NCBI GenBank assembly: GCA_032128395.1 | Contig: JAQBGV010000057.1 | Location: 1-25,660 of the forward strand | Length of the DNA stretch: 25,660 bases | DNA from: JAQBGV01 sp032128395 | GTDB taxonomy: Bacteria > Planctomycetota > UBA8108 > UBA1146 | Reading direction: 5' to 3' | In this document: one piece after another, positions 13,839 to 21,845 of the stretch | How the letters are laid out: every line of letters starts with the position of its first letter | Numbering within the stretch: the first letter of the stretch is position 1 | Program-made: the position numbers and the translations under genes | The notes under the pieces: generated by a model | What the model was told of the DNA's origin: nothing | The model's input: the letters and a program-made list of their open reading frames with translations, nothing else | Databases searched by the model: none

Positions 13839-14764
13839 ATGCACAACGTCGAGAACGATCCGAACGCCCAATACGACACGACCCCCGTCGACGCCGCGGA
13901 GGTCTGGCTGGACACCGCAACAGTCTGCCGCTCCGAGTCCTGATCGCGGCGTTCATCTGCCCGATCGTCATCGCCTTCGGGGGCCACATGGAGTTCCTCT
14001 TCCCGTGGGACACCCTGGGAGAAGACTCGGGGGGGATGGGTGCACTGTTCGTGCTCGTTCCGCTCGTCACCATCGGAATGTTGTTCGGCAGCAAGTTCCC
14101 CTCCTCCGTCAAGACGCGAGGGCTCCTGTGCGCAGCGGCGGCGCTCGTGAGCATCGCGGTCTTCAGCTTTCAGACCAGTTGGGTCTTCGGCGCCCTCAGT
14201 CTCGGCGTGATCGGTGTCGCGGCCGGAAACCGAGTCGGCAAGCAGTTCACCATGCAGCGCGCTCCCGGGATCATCGCTGCGGTCGGCGGCGCCACGATCG
14301 TGCTCCTCTCCCTCTGGCCAGTGGCTGGATCGTCCATCTTCGGATCGCTCTTCTCGGGCGATACCTGGTCCGGCGGCGGTTGGATGTTCTGCTTCGCGAT
14401 CATCGGGGTGTTGACCTACGCCGCTTGTGGAATCGGTCTCGCCATCCCGAACATCGAGAAGGAGCGCCTGCAGACGACCATCAGCCTCACCGCGCGTGCG
14501 ACGCTCGGGTGGATGCCGGCTTGCATGATCTTCGGTCGTCTGAGTGTCGGGCCCGAGATCGGGATCATCGACGCCGGCGGCATCACCACGATGACCCTGG
14601 GCTTCAAAGTGTTCGGGACCGCTTATCCGATTCTGGTCTGCGCCGCGGTCGGAGTCGCCGCCTGGCTCACCGCGTGGATGTGGGACAACCTCGACAAGTC
14701 CGTCCCGGGGAGGAGTCCGCAGCTGCCGTCGAGATCCTCGAAGGAAGAGCTTGCGCGCGTGTAG
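13839..14764 (+). pseudogene. Multi-pass membrane protein gene with an apparent frameshift near 13917
   Basis: The ATG at 13839 has GGGAG upstream and opens MHNVENDPNAQYDTTPVDAA, but that frame ends at a TGA at 13941. The long hydrophobic frame (about eight transmembrane segments, to the TAG at 14762-14764) has no good start of its own. Adding one base at about 13916-13919 (ACCGCAAC to ACCGCCAAC) joins them as ...EVWLDTANSLPLRVLIAAF..., for a protein of about 308 residues. GC-rich third positions also switch frame at this point. Features of the body include 'FGGHMEFLFPWDT', 'TLGFKVFGTAYPI' and a last helix ending in 'AWMWDNLDK'. I recognise no family. It may be a sequencing or assembly indel, a real inactivating mutation or, less likely, programmed frameshifting. 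A strong terminator follows. Confidence 0.65.
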
Positions 14765-14793
14765 ACGCCCCGGAGTCCGCTAGGACGAGAATC

Positions 14794-14831
14794 AGAAGCC
14801 GCACCCATCCGACCGGATGGGTGCGGCTTCT
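14794..14831 (+). terminator. Rho-independent terminator after the membrane protein gene
   Basis: AGAAGCCGCACCCATCC (14794-14810) pairs perfectly over 17 bp with its complement at 14815-14831 around the loop GACC. It starts 29 bases after the stop. The downstream tract CCATCTATC is only mildly T-rich. Confidence 0.82.
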
Positions 14832-14960
14832 CCATCTATCGACCAAATGCCTCGCGAGAAGCGGAACGCGACCTGGCTCTGTCGACCCAGAACTCCTAAA
14901 ATGCCCAGGTTAGGACTCGCAAGAGCTGTCCCGGACATTCCCCAGCAAGGAGGTCTACCG

Positions 14961-15542
14961 ATGCTGCGTCACCGTTTTGCCGTCCCTTCTGTCGCTCTGA
15001 TCGTCGGTGCTGTCGCCATTTCCACTCTCCTACCCGCACTGTCTTCTCAGATGGCCCCAGAGCCCACCGAGAATCACCTGCTCCTGCTCGGGGACGTCGG
15101 TGAGTGGGAGGGCACTCTGACCTCGTTCATGCCCGAAGCCCCCGAGGCCATCATCCCGAGCACGCAGGTCGTCCGGGCCATCGGCCTCTGGACTCAGACG
15201 ACGTTCGAGTGCGACTACATGGGGATGCCCTACGTGGGGACCGGTTGCACAGGCTACGACACCGCCCAGAAGAAATTCGTGGGGACCTGGATCGACAACA
15301 TGGGCACTCACCTCGCCGTCATGGAGGGCCAGATCGATCCGAAGACCAAGGTGATCACCATGCGCTGGAAGGCGCCGGATCATATGACCGGTGACCTGGT
15401 CCAACATCGCTCCGACACCGTGCGCACGAAGGACAGCTACACGAGCACCTTCTACATGGGCGAGGGCAAGGGTACGAAGTCGATGGTCATCGCGATGAAG
15501 CGCAAGGCCATGAAGCAGGAAGAGAAGAGCGGCGCGCAGTAG
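14961..15542 (+). CDS. Exported DUF1579 protein
   Basis: A 193-residue protein. AAGGAGG at 14947-14953 fixes the ATG at 14961 and gives a signal peptide of about 30 residues (MLRHRFAVPSVALIVGAVA...LSSQ). An in-frame ATG at 14817 would lie inside the preceding terminator and was rejected. The mature part matches DUF1579: 'ENHLLLLGDVGEWEGTLT', 'GLWTQTTFECDYMGMPYVG', 'GCTGYDTAQKKFVGTWIDNMGTH' split over several strands, and 'MEGQIDPKTKVITMRW'. The family is a beta-rich fold common in planctomycetes and proteobacteria with no established function. The gene has its own terminator, so it is probably a single transcription unit. Confidence 0.9.
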   Translation: MLRHRFAVPSVALIVGAVAISTLLPALSSQMAPEPTENHLLLLGDVGEWEGTLTSFMPEAPEAIIPSTQVVRAIGLWTQTTFECDYMGMPYVGTGCTGYDTAQKKFVGTWIDNMGTHLAVMEGQIDPKTKVITMRWKAPDHMTGDLVQHRSDTVRTKDSYTSTFYMGEGKGTKSMVIAMKRKAMKQEEKSGAQ

Positions 15543-15563
15543 TCCCTGACGTGAAGACGTGGG

Positions 15564-15603
15564 TCGCCTCCCCGGCCGCGCAGATGAGCGGTCGGGGAGG
15601 CGA
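15564..15603 (+). terminator. Strong hairpin terminator between DUF1579 and the exported dikinase-like gene
   Basis: A 16-bp stem (15564-15579 with 15588-15603, one G-U pair) encloses the 8-base loop GCAGATGA, 21 bases after the DUF1579 stop. The T tract after it is poor (AGCGCTCGTTC), but stem strength and position support a terminator. Confidence 0.7.
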
Positions 15604-15661
15604 GCGCTCGTTCACGCCGACTCATTCCTCGCCCCCCCCCAAGAACGCTCGGAGCCGTTTG

Positions 15662-17884
15662 ATGAGACCCCTCGTACTCCTCCTCATCGGGATCACACTA
15701 TTCAGCCTTGCCGGAACCCTCTCGGCGCAATTCGGGCGCGGAGGACCGGAGGAGATGATCCGCAGTTTCCCGGTGCTTCGGGCTCTCGATACGGACGAGG
15801 ACGGAAAAATCTCCGCCGAGGAGATCGCGGGAGCGAGCGAAGCACTCCGCTCCATCGACAAGAACGGTGATGGAATCCTCACTCCCGAAGAGATGCTGCC
15901 GGAGTTCGGCCGCGGCGGACCCGGCGGTCGCGGAGGACGTGGCGGCCGCGGAGGCGGATTCGGCGGCGGCGAAGGGGAAACGCGGCGACTCTCCCCGGAC
16001 GAGCTCGAGTTCGACGTGGGCACTGCCTCCATCCCCGACCGAGAGACCTTCGAGAAGCTCTCCTACCAGGGTTCCGAGGTGATGATCGACACGCATCTCA
16101 CCGGGCTCGAGTTCGTGAAATTCCAGCTCGAGCGAGCGAATACCGAGAAGCCCGAGATGTACTTCATCAATACCGAGAAGATCCGCGCCCACCCGATGTT
16201 CATGCAGCGGATCGGCCTGCCCCGCGGCGATGAAGGACAGATGCGCGGCGTGCTCGTCTACCGGCCACTGCTCACGGCCCCGAACGGGGAACCCGGACAC
16301 TACACCTTCGAGTTCGAGCCGAACGACTCGTACCCGTTCGAGATGATCCAGCTCGCGTATCGCCAGCTCGTCGAGTTCGCCCCGATCCTCGAGAATCGGC
16401 TCTCGTATCACGCACTGCCGCGGGCGAGGACGCGCACCCTGACCGAGAAGGACAAGTACGATGCGGCGAAACTGCCGATCTTCCTCGCCGAGGACGTCTA
16501 CTCCGACATCGGGTTCCTCCCGCTGAACCGCAAGGCTTCCTTCGGGCTCCTGCGCGTCATGGAACCGGCGGAACGCCCGGGTCCTCGGGACATCGTCATC
16601 TACCGGGCCCTACCGAACGAGATGCCTCGCGTCGCCGGCATCATCACCGTCGTTCGCCAGACCCCACTCTCCCACGTGAACCTGCGCGCGATCCAGGACG
16701 GCATTCCGAACGCCTACATCGCAAATGCGATCACCAACGAGCGGATCGCGCCGCTGATCGGGAAGTACGTCTACTACTCGGTCTCCGGCGACGGCTTCAA
16801 GATTCGTGAGGCGAGCGTCACCGAAGTGGAGCATCACTTCGCCGCGATGCGCCCGAAAGAGGTGCGGACTCCCCCGCGCGACCTGGCCGTCACGGGGATC
16901 CGCCCCCTGGCCCAGATCTCGTTCGAGGATTCGAAGAGCTTCGGGGTGAAGGCCGCGAACCTGGCCGCGATGCGTAGTTTCGGGCTCCCCGACGGCGTGG
17001 TTCCCGATGGGTTCGCGGTGCCGTTTCACTTCTACGACGCGTTCATGAAGCACAATGGGCTCTACGAGCGCGCGACTGCCATGCTCGAAGAACCCGAGTT
17101 CCAGTCCGACACCGGGGTACGGGAGAAGGCGCTCGTTGGCTTCCGTCGCGAGGTCGAGAACGGCGAGGTTCCCGAGTGGATGGCGAAGGAGCTGAGGGAG
17201 CTCCAGAGCTCGTTCCCCAAGCGGACGAACTTGCGCTGCCGCTCGAGCACCAACAACGAGGATCTTCCCGGCTTCAGCGGGGCCGGCCTGTACGACTCGT
17301 TCACCCATCGCCCGAGCGAAGGGGATCTCTCGAGCACGATTCATCTGGTCTACGCGAGCCTATGGAACTTCCGCGCGTTCGAGGAGCGGGAGTTCTATCG
17401 CGTCGACCATCTCGCGACCGCGATGGGGGTGCTCGTTCACCCGAGCTTCTCGAACGAGCAGGCCAACGGAGTCGCGGTCACCGAAGACATCGTCTATCAG
17501 ACGGCCGATCAGGTGGGGCGGACCTACTACATCAATGCGCAGATCGGCGAGGACCTGGTCACGAACCCCTCCGCGGATGCGATTCCGGAGGAGCTCCTGA
17601 TCCATCCGAACGGGGCGCGCCGAGACCAGGTGATGCAGAGGTCGAACCTGATCCCGGAGAACGAGACGGTCCTCAACACCGAGATCGTCAATCGGCTCCG
17701 AGAGCACCTCGCGGTGATCCACCGCAAGTTCAGCGTGTTGTACGGGAAGAGCTCCGATCAGCCGTTCTCGATCGAGATCGAGTTCAAGATCACCGAGCTC
17801 GGCGACCTCTCGATCAAGCAGGCACGCCCTTGGGTGCACGAGACAGAGGCGGAGATGAGAGGGTCGAGTTCCACGTCATTCTGA
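15662..17884 (+). CDS. Exported EF-hand / phosphohistidine / PPDK-N (ATP-grasp) protein, water-dikinase-like order
   Basis: A 740-residue protein. The ATG at 15662 has GGAG seven bases upstream and starts a signal peptide (MRPLVLLLIGITLFSLAG...SAQ). Residues 36-80 are an EF-hand pair (DTDEDGKISAEE, DKNGDGILTPEE). Residues 83-105 are a Gly/Arg-rich linker. Residues 290-400 resemble the swivelling phosphohistidine domain, with candidate His338 in 'RQTPLSHVNLRAIQDGIP'. Residues 425-740 resemble the PEP/pyruvate-dikinase nucleotide-binding domain: 'SFGVKAANLAAMRSFGLPDG', 'LRCRSSTNNEDLPGFSGAGL' and the closing 'IEFKI...LSIKQARPW'. His domain before nucleotide domain is the order seen in alpha-glucan water dikinases. 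Export is odd for an ATP-using enzyme, since ATP is scarce outside the cytoplasm. It heads a tight gene set with VTC and DUF4956. Whether it is catalytic is not known. Confidence 0.87.
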   Translation: MRPLVLLLIGITLFSLAGTLSAQFGRGGPEEMIRSFPVLRALDTDEDGKISAEEIAGASEALRSIDKNGDGILTPEEMLPEFGRGGPGGRGGRGGRGGGFGGGEGETRRLSPDELEFDVGTASIPDRETFEKLSYQGSEVMIDTHLTGLEFVKFQLERANTEKPEMYFINTEKIRAHPMFMQRIGLPRGDEGQMRGVLVYRPLLTAPNGEPGHYTFEFEPNDSYPFEMIQLAYRQLVEFAPILENRLSYHALPRARTRTLTEKDKYDAAKLPIFLAEDVYSDIGFLPLNRKASFGLLRVMEPAERPGPRDIVIYRALPNEMPRVAGIITVVRQTPLSHVNLRAIQDGIPNAYIANAITNERIAPLIGKYVYYSVSGDGFKIREASVTEVEHHFAAMRPKEVRTPPRDLAVTGIRPLAQISFEDSKSFGVKAANLAAMRSFGLPDGVVPDGFAVPFHFYDAFMKHNGLYERATAMLEEPEFQSDTGVREKALVGFRREVENGEVPEWMAKELRELQSSFPKRTNLRCRSSTNNEDLPGFSGAGLYDSFTHRPSEGDLSSTIHLVYASLWNFRAFEEREFYRVDHLATAMGVLVHPSFSNEQANGVAVTEDIVYQTADQVGRTYYINAQIGEDLVTNPSADAIPEELLIHPNGARRDQVMQRSNLIPENETVLNTEIVNRLREHLAVIHRKFSVLYGKSSDQPFSIEIEFKITELGDLSIKQARPWVHETEAEMRGSSSTSF

Positions 17885-17927
17885 CCGCGGTTTCTTCTTC
17901 CGCCGATCCGCGAGAGGATCTCGACGC

Positions 17928-18758
17928 TTGTCCCAAGCCCCGCCACAGACCGGTCCGCGACTCGAGCTGAAGCACACGGTGCCCGCGGATGCGGTCCCCG
18001 CGCTCCTCGAGTGGCTTCGTGCCCGACTCGATCCCGATCCCCACGCACGCGACCCAGAGCTGCCTTCGATCCGCGTCGAGAGCATCTACTTCGACACCCC
18101 GAGCCGAGCCTGCTACCGAAATCGCTCGCGGCACAAGCTGCCGAAGCACCGCTTGCGTCGCTATGACGGCGGCTCGCCCTGGTACCTCGAAGAGAAGCTC
18201 CGGGTCGATTCGAGGGTGTGGAAGCGAAGGATGAGTGTCACCGAGTCGGAACTGGGCCTGATCCTCGACGGTGATCGCCAGACCGACGGGATCGATTCGG
18301 ACGGCGGGGCGCTGGAGTGGTTCCGCTCGCGCTTTCGCGTGCTCGATCTCGTACCCACGCTCTACATCGGATACGACCGAGCCGCGTTCGTCTCGCCTTG
18401 CGGCGGTCGCGTCACGGTCGACCAGCGCATCACCGCGATGCCGGTCGAGGTGGCCGGCCACGGGGCAGGGCAAGAGCGAAAGAGCCCGATCCGGTTCGAG
18501 TTCGGGCGGTTCGAGGTACACTCCGACCCCGCGCCGGTCACCGACTTGGCGGTCGTCGAGGTGAAGGGGCCTCCCGAGCCTTCTCCGCGGATGCGGGAAG
18601 TGGTCGAGCGCATCGATTTCGGGATCCGTTCGTACTCGAAGTACAGCGAAGGGCTGGAAGCGGTGGGACTGGAAGCGGTGGGACTGGAAGCGGCGGGACT
18701 GAGAGCGGCGGGACTGAGAGCGTCGAGCGGCAAACGCAGCGCCCCAGAGAGTTCATGA
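17928..18758 (+). CDS. VTC-domain polyphosphate polymerase-like protein
   Basis: A 276-residue protein from TTG at 17928 (GAGAGGA nine bases upstream), 43 bases after the previous stop. It has the ordered tunnel motifs of VTC polymerases: basic start 'RLELKHTV' (11-18), 'ESIYFDTPSRACYRNR' (51-66), 'KLPKHRLRRY' (70-79), 'WYLEEKLRVDSRVWKRR' (85-101), 'YDRAAF' (149-154), 'GRVTVDQRI' (160-168), 'LAVVEVKG' (207-214) and 'YSKYSEGL' (236-243). Yeast Vtc4 uses this fold to make polyphosphate from ATP, and bacterial homologues are usually encoded beside DUF4956 as here. The C-terminus after residue 241 is a 25-residue tandem repeat with no family counterpart. It overlaps the next gene by ATGA. Likely a cytoplasmic-side polymerase working with the DUF4956 membrane protein. 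Confidence 0.9.
   Translation: MSQAPPQTGPRLELKHTVPADAVPALLEWLRARLDPDPHARDPELPSIRVESIYFDTPSRACYRNRSRHKLPKHRLRRYDGGSPWYLEEKLRVDSRVWKRRMSVTESELGLILDGDRQTDGIDSDGGALEWFRSRFRVLDLVPTLYIGYDRAAFVSPCGGRVTVDQRITAMPVEVAGHGAGQERKSPIRFEFGRFEVHSDPAPVTDLAVVEVKGPPEPSPRMREVVERIDFGIRSYSKYSEGLEAVGLEAVGLEAAGLRAAGLRASSGKRSAPESS
18651..18725 (+). repeat. 15-bp tandem repeat, five units, inside the VTC gene
   Basis: Five head-to-tail 15-bp units, starting at 18651, 18666, 18681, 18696 and 18711, are based on GGACTGGAAGCGGTG with few substitutions. They keep the reading frame and encode G-L-(E/R)-A-(V/A/S) five times after the last VTC motif. Confidence 0.93.
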
Positions 18759-19477
18759 ACGAACTCTCGGCATTCCTCGATCAACCTGACGTCGCGGCGG
18801 AGGCGGCCATCTGGATCGCGATCCGTCTGACGCTCTCCGGTATTCTCGGGGCATTCATCGCGGTGCTCCATCGTCGCTCCCGCACCGGATCCGCCCGGAA
18901 TCCCGGCTTGCGGCCGACCCTCGTTCTCCTCGCGATGCTGATCACTCTGGTCACGATTGCGGTCGGGACGAACGTCGCCGTCGCCTTCACTCTGGTCGGG
19001 ACGCTCGCGATCGTTCGCTTTCGCACCACGGTCAGCGACGTGCGCGACACCGCCTTCGTGATCTTCTCCGTCGCCGTTGGAATTGCGGCAGGACAAAACG
19101 TGGTGACCGCCGTGGTCGGGATTCTCTGCATCGGAATCGCGGTGGAGATTCTCCATCGAGTGGGGTCGCTGAGGGAATCCGTGGACCCTGGCCCCGATTC
19201 GTCACCTGACCCAGAGGGCGTGGGGCCGACGGTCGGAGGATCACTCCGGCTCGGAATCGTCCCGCCGAACAGCGATGCGAGCCTCTATCGCCCCACCCTG
19301 GAGCGTTTCGGGATCGAAGCGAGAATCGTCAGGAGTCGGATCGAGCGCGACCAGAGTTGCCTGATCCTCACGTTCGATCTTCTCGGAGCCATCGTTCGCG
19401 ACCGGGTGCCGGAACTCACGACCACGCTCCTCGAGAGACCGGAGATCACGGAGGCGACCATCGCGATCGAGGGCTGA
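18755..19477 (+). CDS. DUF4956 membrane protein, partner of the VTC polymerase
   Basis: A 240-residue protein that starts inside the VTC stop codon (ATGA, 18755-18758), indicating translational coupling. Residues 16-135 hold about four transmembrane segments ('WIAIRLTLSGILGAFIAVLH', 'TLVLLAMLITLVTIAVG', 'NVAVAFTLVGTLAIVRF', 'FVIFSVAVGIAAGQNVV'). The family signature 'AIVRFRTTVSDVRDTAF' is at residues 85-101. The remainder is a soluble C-terminal domain. DUF4956 proteins commonly sit next to VTC genes in bacteria. A role in anchoring the polymerase or moving polyphosphate across the membrane is a reasonable inference, not shown. The gene ends four bases before the convergent esterase/sialidase gene. 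Confidence 0.9.
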   Translation: MNELSAFLDQPDVAAEAAIWIAIRLTLSGILGAFIAVLHRRSRTGSARNPGLRPTLVLLAMLITLVTIAVGTNVAVAFTLVGTLAIVRFRTTVSDVRDTAFVIFSVAVGIAAGQNVVTAVVGILCIGIAVEILHRVGSLRESVDPGPDSSPDPEGVGPTVGGSLRLGIVPPNSDASLYRPTLERFGIEARIVRSRIERDQSCLILTFDLLGAIVRDRVPELTTTLLERPEITEATIAIEG

Positions 19478-19483
19478 GCCCTC
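19469..19483. terminator. Possible bidirectional hairpin spanning two convergent stop codons
   Basis: GAGGGC-TGA-GCCCTC is a perfect 6-bp inverted repeat. Its loop is the DUF4956 stop codon, and its right arm overlaps the stop codon of the convergent gene (19482-19484). It is short and lacks a T tract, so its activity is uncertain. Confidence 0.35.
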
Positions 19484-21782
19484 ACCCCGAGCGCAGACTC
19501 TGCGCCGCCGCTCTCGCATCCAGCTCTTCGAGGGTGAAGCGCACCGTCAGGATGTACGGCTCTTCCCCTTCATCCCAGTGTCCGTAGGTCGTCACCACGA
19601 ACGTCCCGTCCGGGAGCACGAGCACTCCGGGGTACGCGCAGTCCCATCGGTTCTTGTTGTCGCGCAGCCGGACGCGGTATTGCCCGGAACGGCCCTGGAC
19701 GATGTCGTCCCAAGTGCCGACCCACCCGACCCAATCGCCCTGCGTCGGGCTCTCGAGCGTAGTGTCCCGGAAGCTGATGAACAGCCGTCCGTCGGGGGCA
19801 TATCGCGCGGTGTGGCGATCGCCGGTGAGAGCCGCCGGAAGTTCGCGAGGGTCCGACCACGTCCTGCACTCATCGGTCGTGAACATCGCGTGGCTGTTCC
19901 GTCGCCGTGAGTTCTCTCGAAGCAAGATCGCCAGAGTGTTGCCGTCGGGGGAGCGGATGATGCCGGGCTCGCAGAGGTGCACGCGATTCCCGGACCAGAT
20001 CGCCTCGGGCTGGGTCCAGGTCATCCCGCCGTCGTGCGAGAACGTCTGATAGATCGTGAACTTCCCGGAGGTCTCCCCCGCGTTCTCGAAAAATCGACCG
20101 TCGTCGTGGAAGAGCGCCACGTAGGAGCCATCGCGCAGCGGTTCGAGGCACCCCATCACGACGATGCCGCCCCAGTCGCCGGCCGGCTCGAGCTCGGACC
20201 AGGACACACCGTCGTCCTCGCTCACCGCCAGACGCGCAGGGTAGAGGCCGGACCAGACGATCAGGCGCTTCTTGCCGCTCTTTGGGTCGATCACGCGATG
20301 GATGGTGGGGACCTCGAGGCTGGCGTTCCAACTCGTCGGCGTCGGCAGGCGATCCGACCAGGTGAGTCCGCCGTCGATCGAGCGCTTGTAGACGATCCCC
20401 CCCTTGCCGTGCCCCTTGGGGTACACGCAGAGAATCGTTTTGCCATCTTCCAGGAGGACCGTCGTGGGGTGGCCGAGGTACTGGTTCTGCTCCCGATCGA
20501 CGATCACCTGCCGATCGGTCTCGGCGTCGAGATCGATGATCGGGATGTCGTACCCGCGCGGAAGGTGGGGGAGACGACTCTCGAGGTTTCCGACCACGGA
20601 CCACTCTCCCACCTGCATCGTGCTGCGAGTGGGATCGAACCCGAAGGACTCGATCACGCCATCGTAGAGCGCCATGTCCGCGACGAAGCCGTTCAGGAGA
20701 AACCAGATCGTCGGCCCATTGCGGATCACTTCGAAGTCGACCCAGCTCTCACGCTCGAACAGGGAGGGACTCGGGTGGAGGATTCGAAGCCCCCCTACCG
20801 AGGACCCATTTCGGAACACGGTGCCCCGCGCGCCTTCGAACCCGAAGGCATTGTCGTTCCAGAAGAAGGCCGCTGCCGAGTGGAGCTGGTCGATCATGCG
20901 AACCCTGGCGCGAATGTGGAAGTCGCCCGGGCCGAGCGCGACCCCAGCCTCGAGCGACTGCTTCGCGCCGGTCCCCTGCATCTTTCCGTCCTTCTGGATC
21001 CAACTGGTGGGTTCCGTATCGACACTCTCGCCGGCAGAGACCAGTGAGTGCGACTTCCCCGCGACCGGGGTCGGGCGAATCGACGGATCATCCGGGGCGT
21101 CCGTGCCGGTGATCGCACGGAAGACCGCCTGTGCCATCCGTTCGTTCCCCGCCGAATTGGGGTGCACCCCATCGGGGAACAGCGGGGCGCTCTCGAGCAG
21201 TGGCGTCTTGAAGTCGATGATCTGCACCCCGAACTGATCCGCCAGGCGCGCGATCGTCGGTTCGATCACCGCGCGGGCGGGCGCACACTCATCGATACGC
21301 GGGAAGGGGGGAAAGAGCGGGGTCAGATTGCTCAACCAGATCGTCGGCTCGCTGGGGAGCTCTCGGAATCGTTCGATCAACTCTCGAAGGTCGGCTTCGA
21401 ACTCGTCGCAGTGCGAGCCCCAGTTCGCCATGACAGCGTCGTTGGTGCCGAGGTTGATGATGACGACGTCCGGTTCGAACGCGAGCGCCCCCGGGTAGAC
21501 GTCCTCATTCCAGTACGGCTTGCTCCCGTTCTTGAGCAGGGTGGCGCCCGATCGGCCGAAGTTACGCACCTCGTATTCGCCGCTCAGCCGGCCATCGAGC
21601 AATCGACCCAGAATCTGCGGGTAGTCGTTCAAGCGGTGGTCGGCGTTCGCGGTACCTTCGGTGATGCTGTCCCCGACGCACGCGACTTTCGTGACGTCGA
21701 GTGACGGGTCGGTGAGGCCGGTGGCCAGCACGACCGCGCAGAGGCGGCCGGCGAACCAGCCGATCGTCAGTGGTGAGATCAT
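19482..21782 (-). CDS. Exported SGNH esterase / LamG-like / sialidase (BNR) fusion
   Basis: A 766-residue protein. The ATG at 21782 is preferred because GGAGG lies eight bases upstream and a signal peptide follows (MISPLTIGWFAGRLCAVVLA). Residues 30-225 are an SGNH/GDSL hydrolase with GDS39ITEG, 'GRSGAT' (76-81), GTN114D and the catalytic pair D204-x-x-H207 in 'DGVHPN'. Residues 240-415 resemble a LamG/DUF1080-type beta-sandwich ('FHIRARVRMIDQLHSAAAFFW', 'VDFEVIRNGPTIWFLLNG'). Residues 430-750 form a sialidase-like beta-propeller with Asp boxes SIDGGLTWS (468), SEDDGVSWS (521), SHDGGMTWT (582) and a poorer TTDECRTWS (635), plus 'CEPGIIRSPDG'. Plausible job: de-O-acylation and trimming of a decorated glycan. 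Sialic acid specificity is not proven, since many BNR proteins are not sialidases. The lipase gene lies 63 bases upstream in the same direction. Confidence 0.9.
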   Translation of the reverse strand: MISPLTIGWFAGRLCAVVLATGLTDPSLDVTKVACVGDSITEGTANADHRLNDYPQILGRLLDGRLSGEYEVRNFGRSGATLLKNGSKPYWNEDVYPGALAFEPDVVIINLGTNDAVMANWGSHCDEFEADLRELIERFRELPSEPTIWLSNLTPLFPPFPRIDECAPARAVIEPTIARLADQFGVQIIDFKTPLLESAPLFPDGVHPNSAGNERMAQAVFRAITGTDAPDDPSIRPTPVAGKSHSLVSAGESVDTEPTSWIQKDGKMQGTGAKQSLEAGVALGPGDFHIRARVRMIDQLHSAAAFFWNDNAFGFEGARGTVFRNGSSVGGLRILHPSPSLFERESWVDFEVIRNGPTIWFLLNGFVADMALYDGVIESFGFDPTRSTMQVGEWSVVGNLESRLPHLPRGYDIPIIDLDAETDRQVIVDREQNQYLGHPTTVLLEDGKTILCVYPKGHGKGGIVYKRSIDGGLTWSDRLPTPTSWNASLEVPTIHRVIDPKSGKKRLIVWSGLYPARLAVSEDDGVSWSELEPAGDWGGIVVMGCLEPLRDGSYVALFHDDGRFFENAGETSGKFTIYQTFSHDGGMTWTQPEAIWSGNRVHLCEPGIIRSPDGNTLAILLRENSRRRNSHAMFTTDECRTWSDPRELPAALTGDRHTARYAPDGRLFISFRDTTLESPTQGDWVGWVGTWDDIVQGRSGQYRVRLRDNKNRWDCAYPGVLVLPDGTFVVTTYGHWDEGEEPYILTVRFTLEELDARAAAQSLRSG

Positions 21783-21845
21783 AGCAGCGCCCTCCATCGA
21801 GGCGAGTGATCGTACCGGCTACCTGCTGAGGATCGCGACAGCTTC

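Noticed and set aside
13916..13943. Programmed ribosomal frameshifting in the membrane protein gene.
   Set aside because: No slippery heptamer or evident downstream stimulator was seen at the switch point; an indel is simpler.
13465..14913. A 482-codon plus-strand frame covering the TlpA N-terminus and the membrane protein gene.
   Set aside because: Ser/Arg/Pro-rich shadow. The other frames carry a signal peptide on one strand and transmembrane helices on the other.
17905..17920. GATCC/GGATC repeat around the ribosome binding site of the VTC gene.
   Set aside because: A 5-bp stem is too short to claim translational control.
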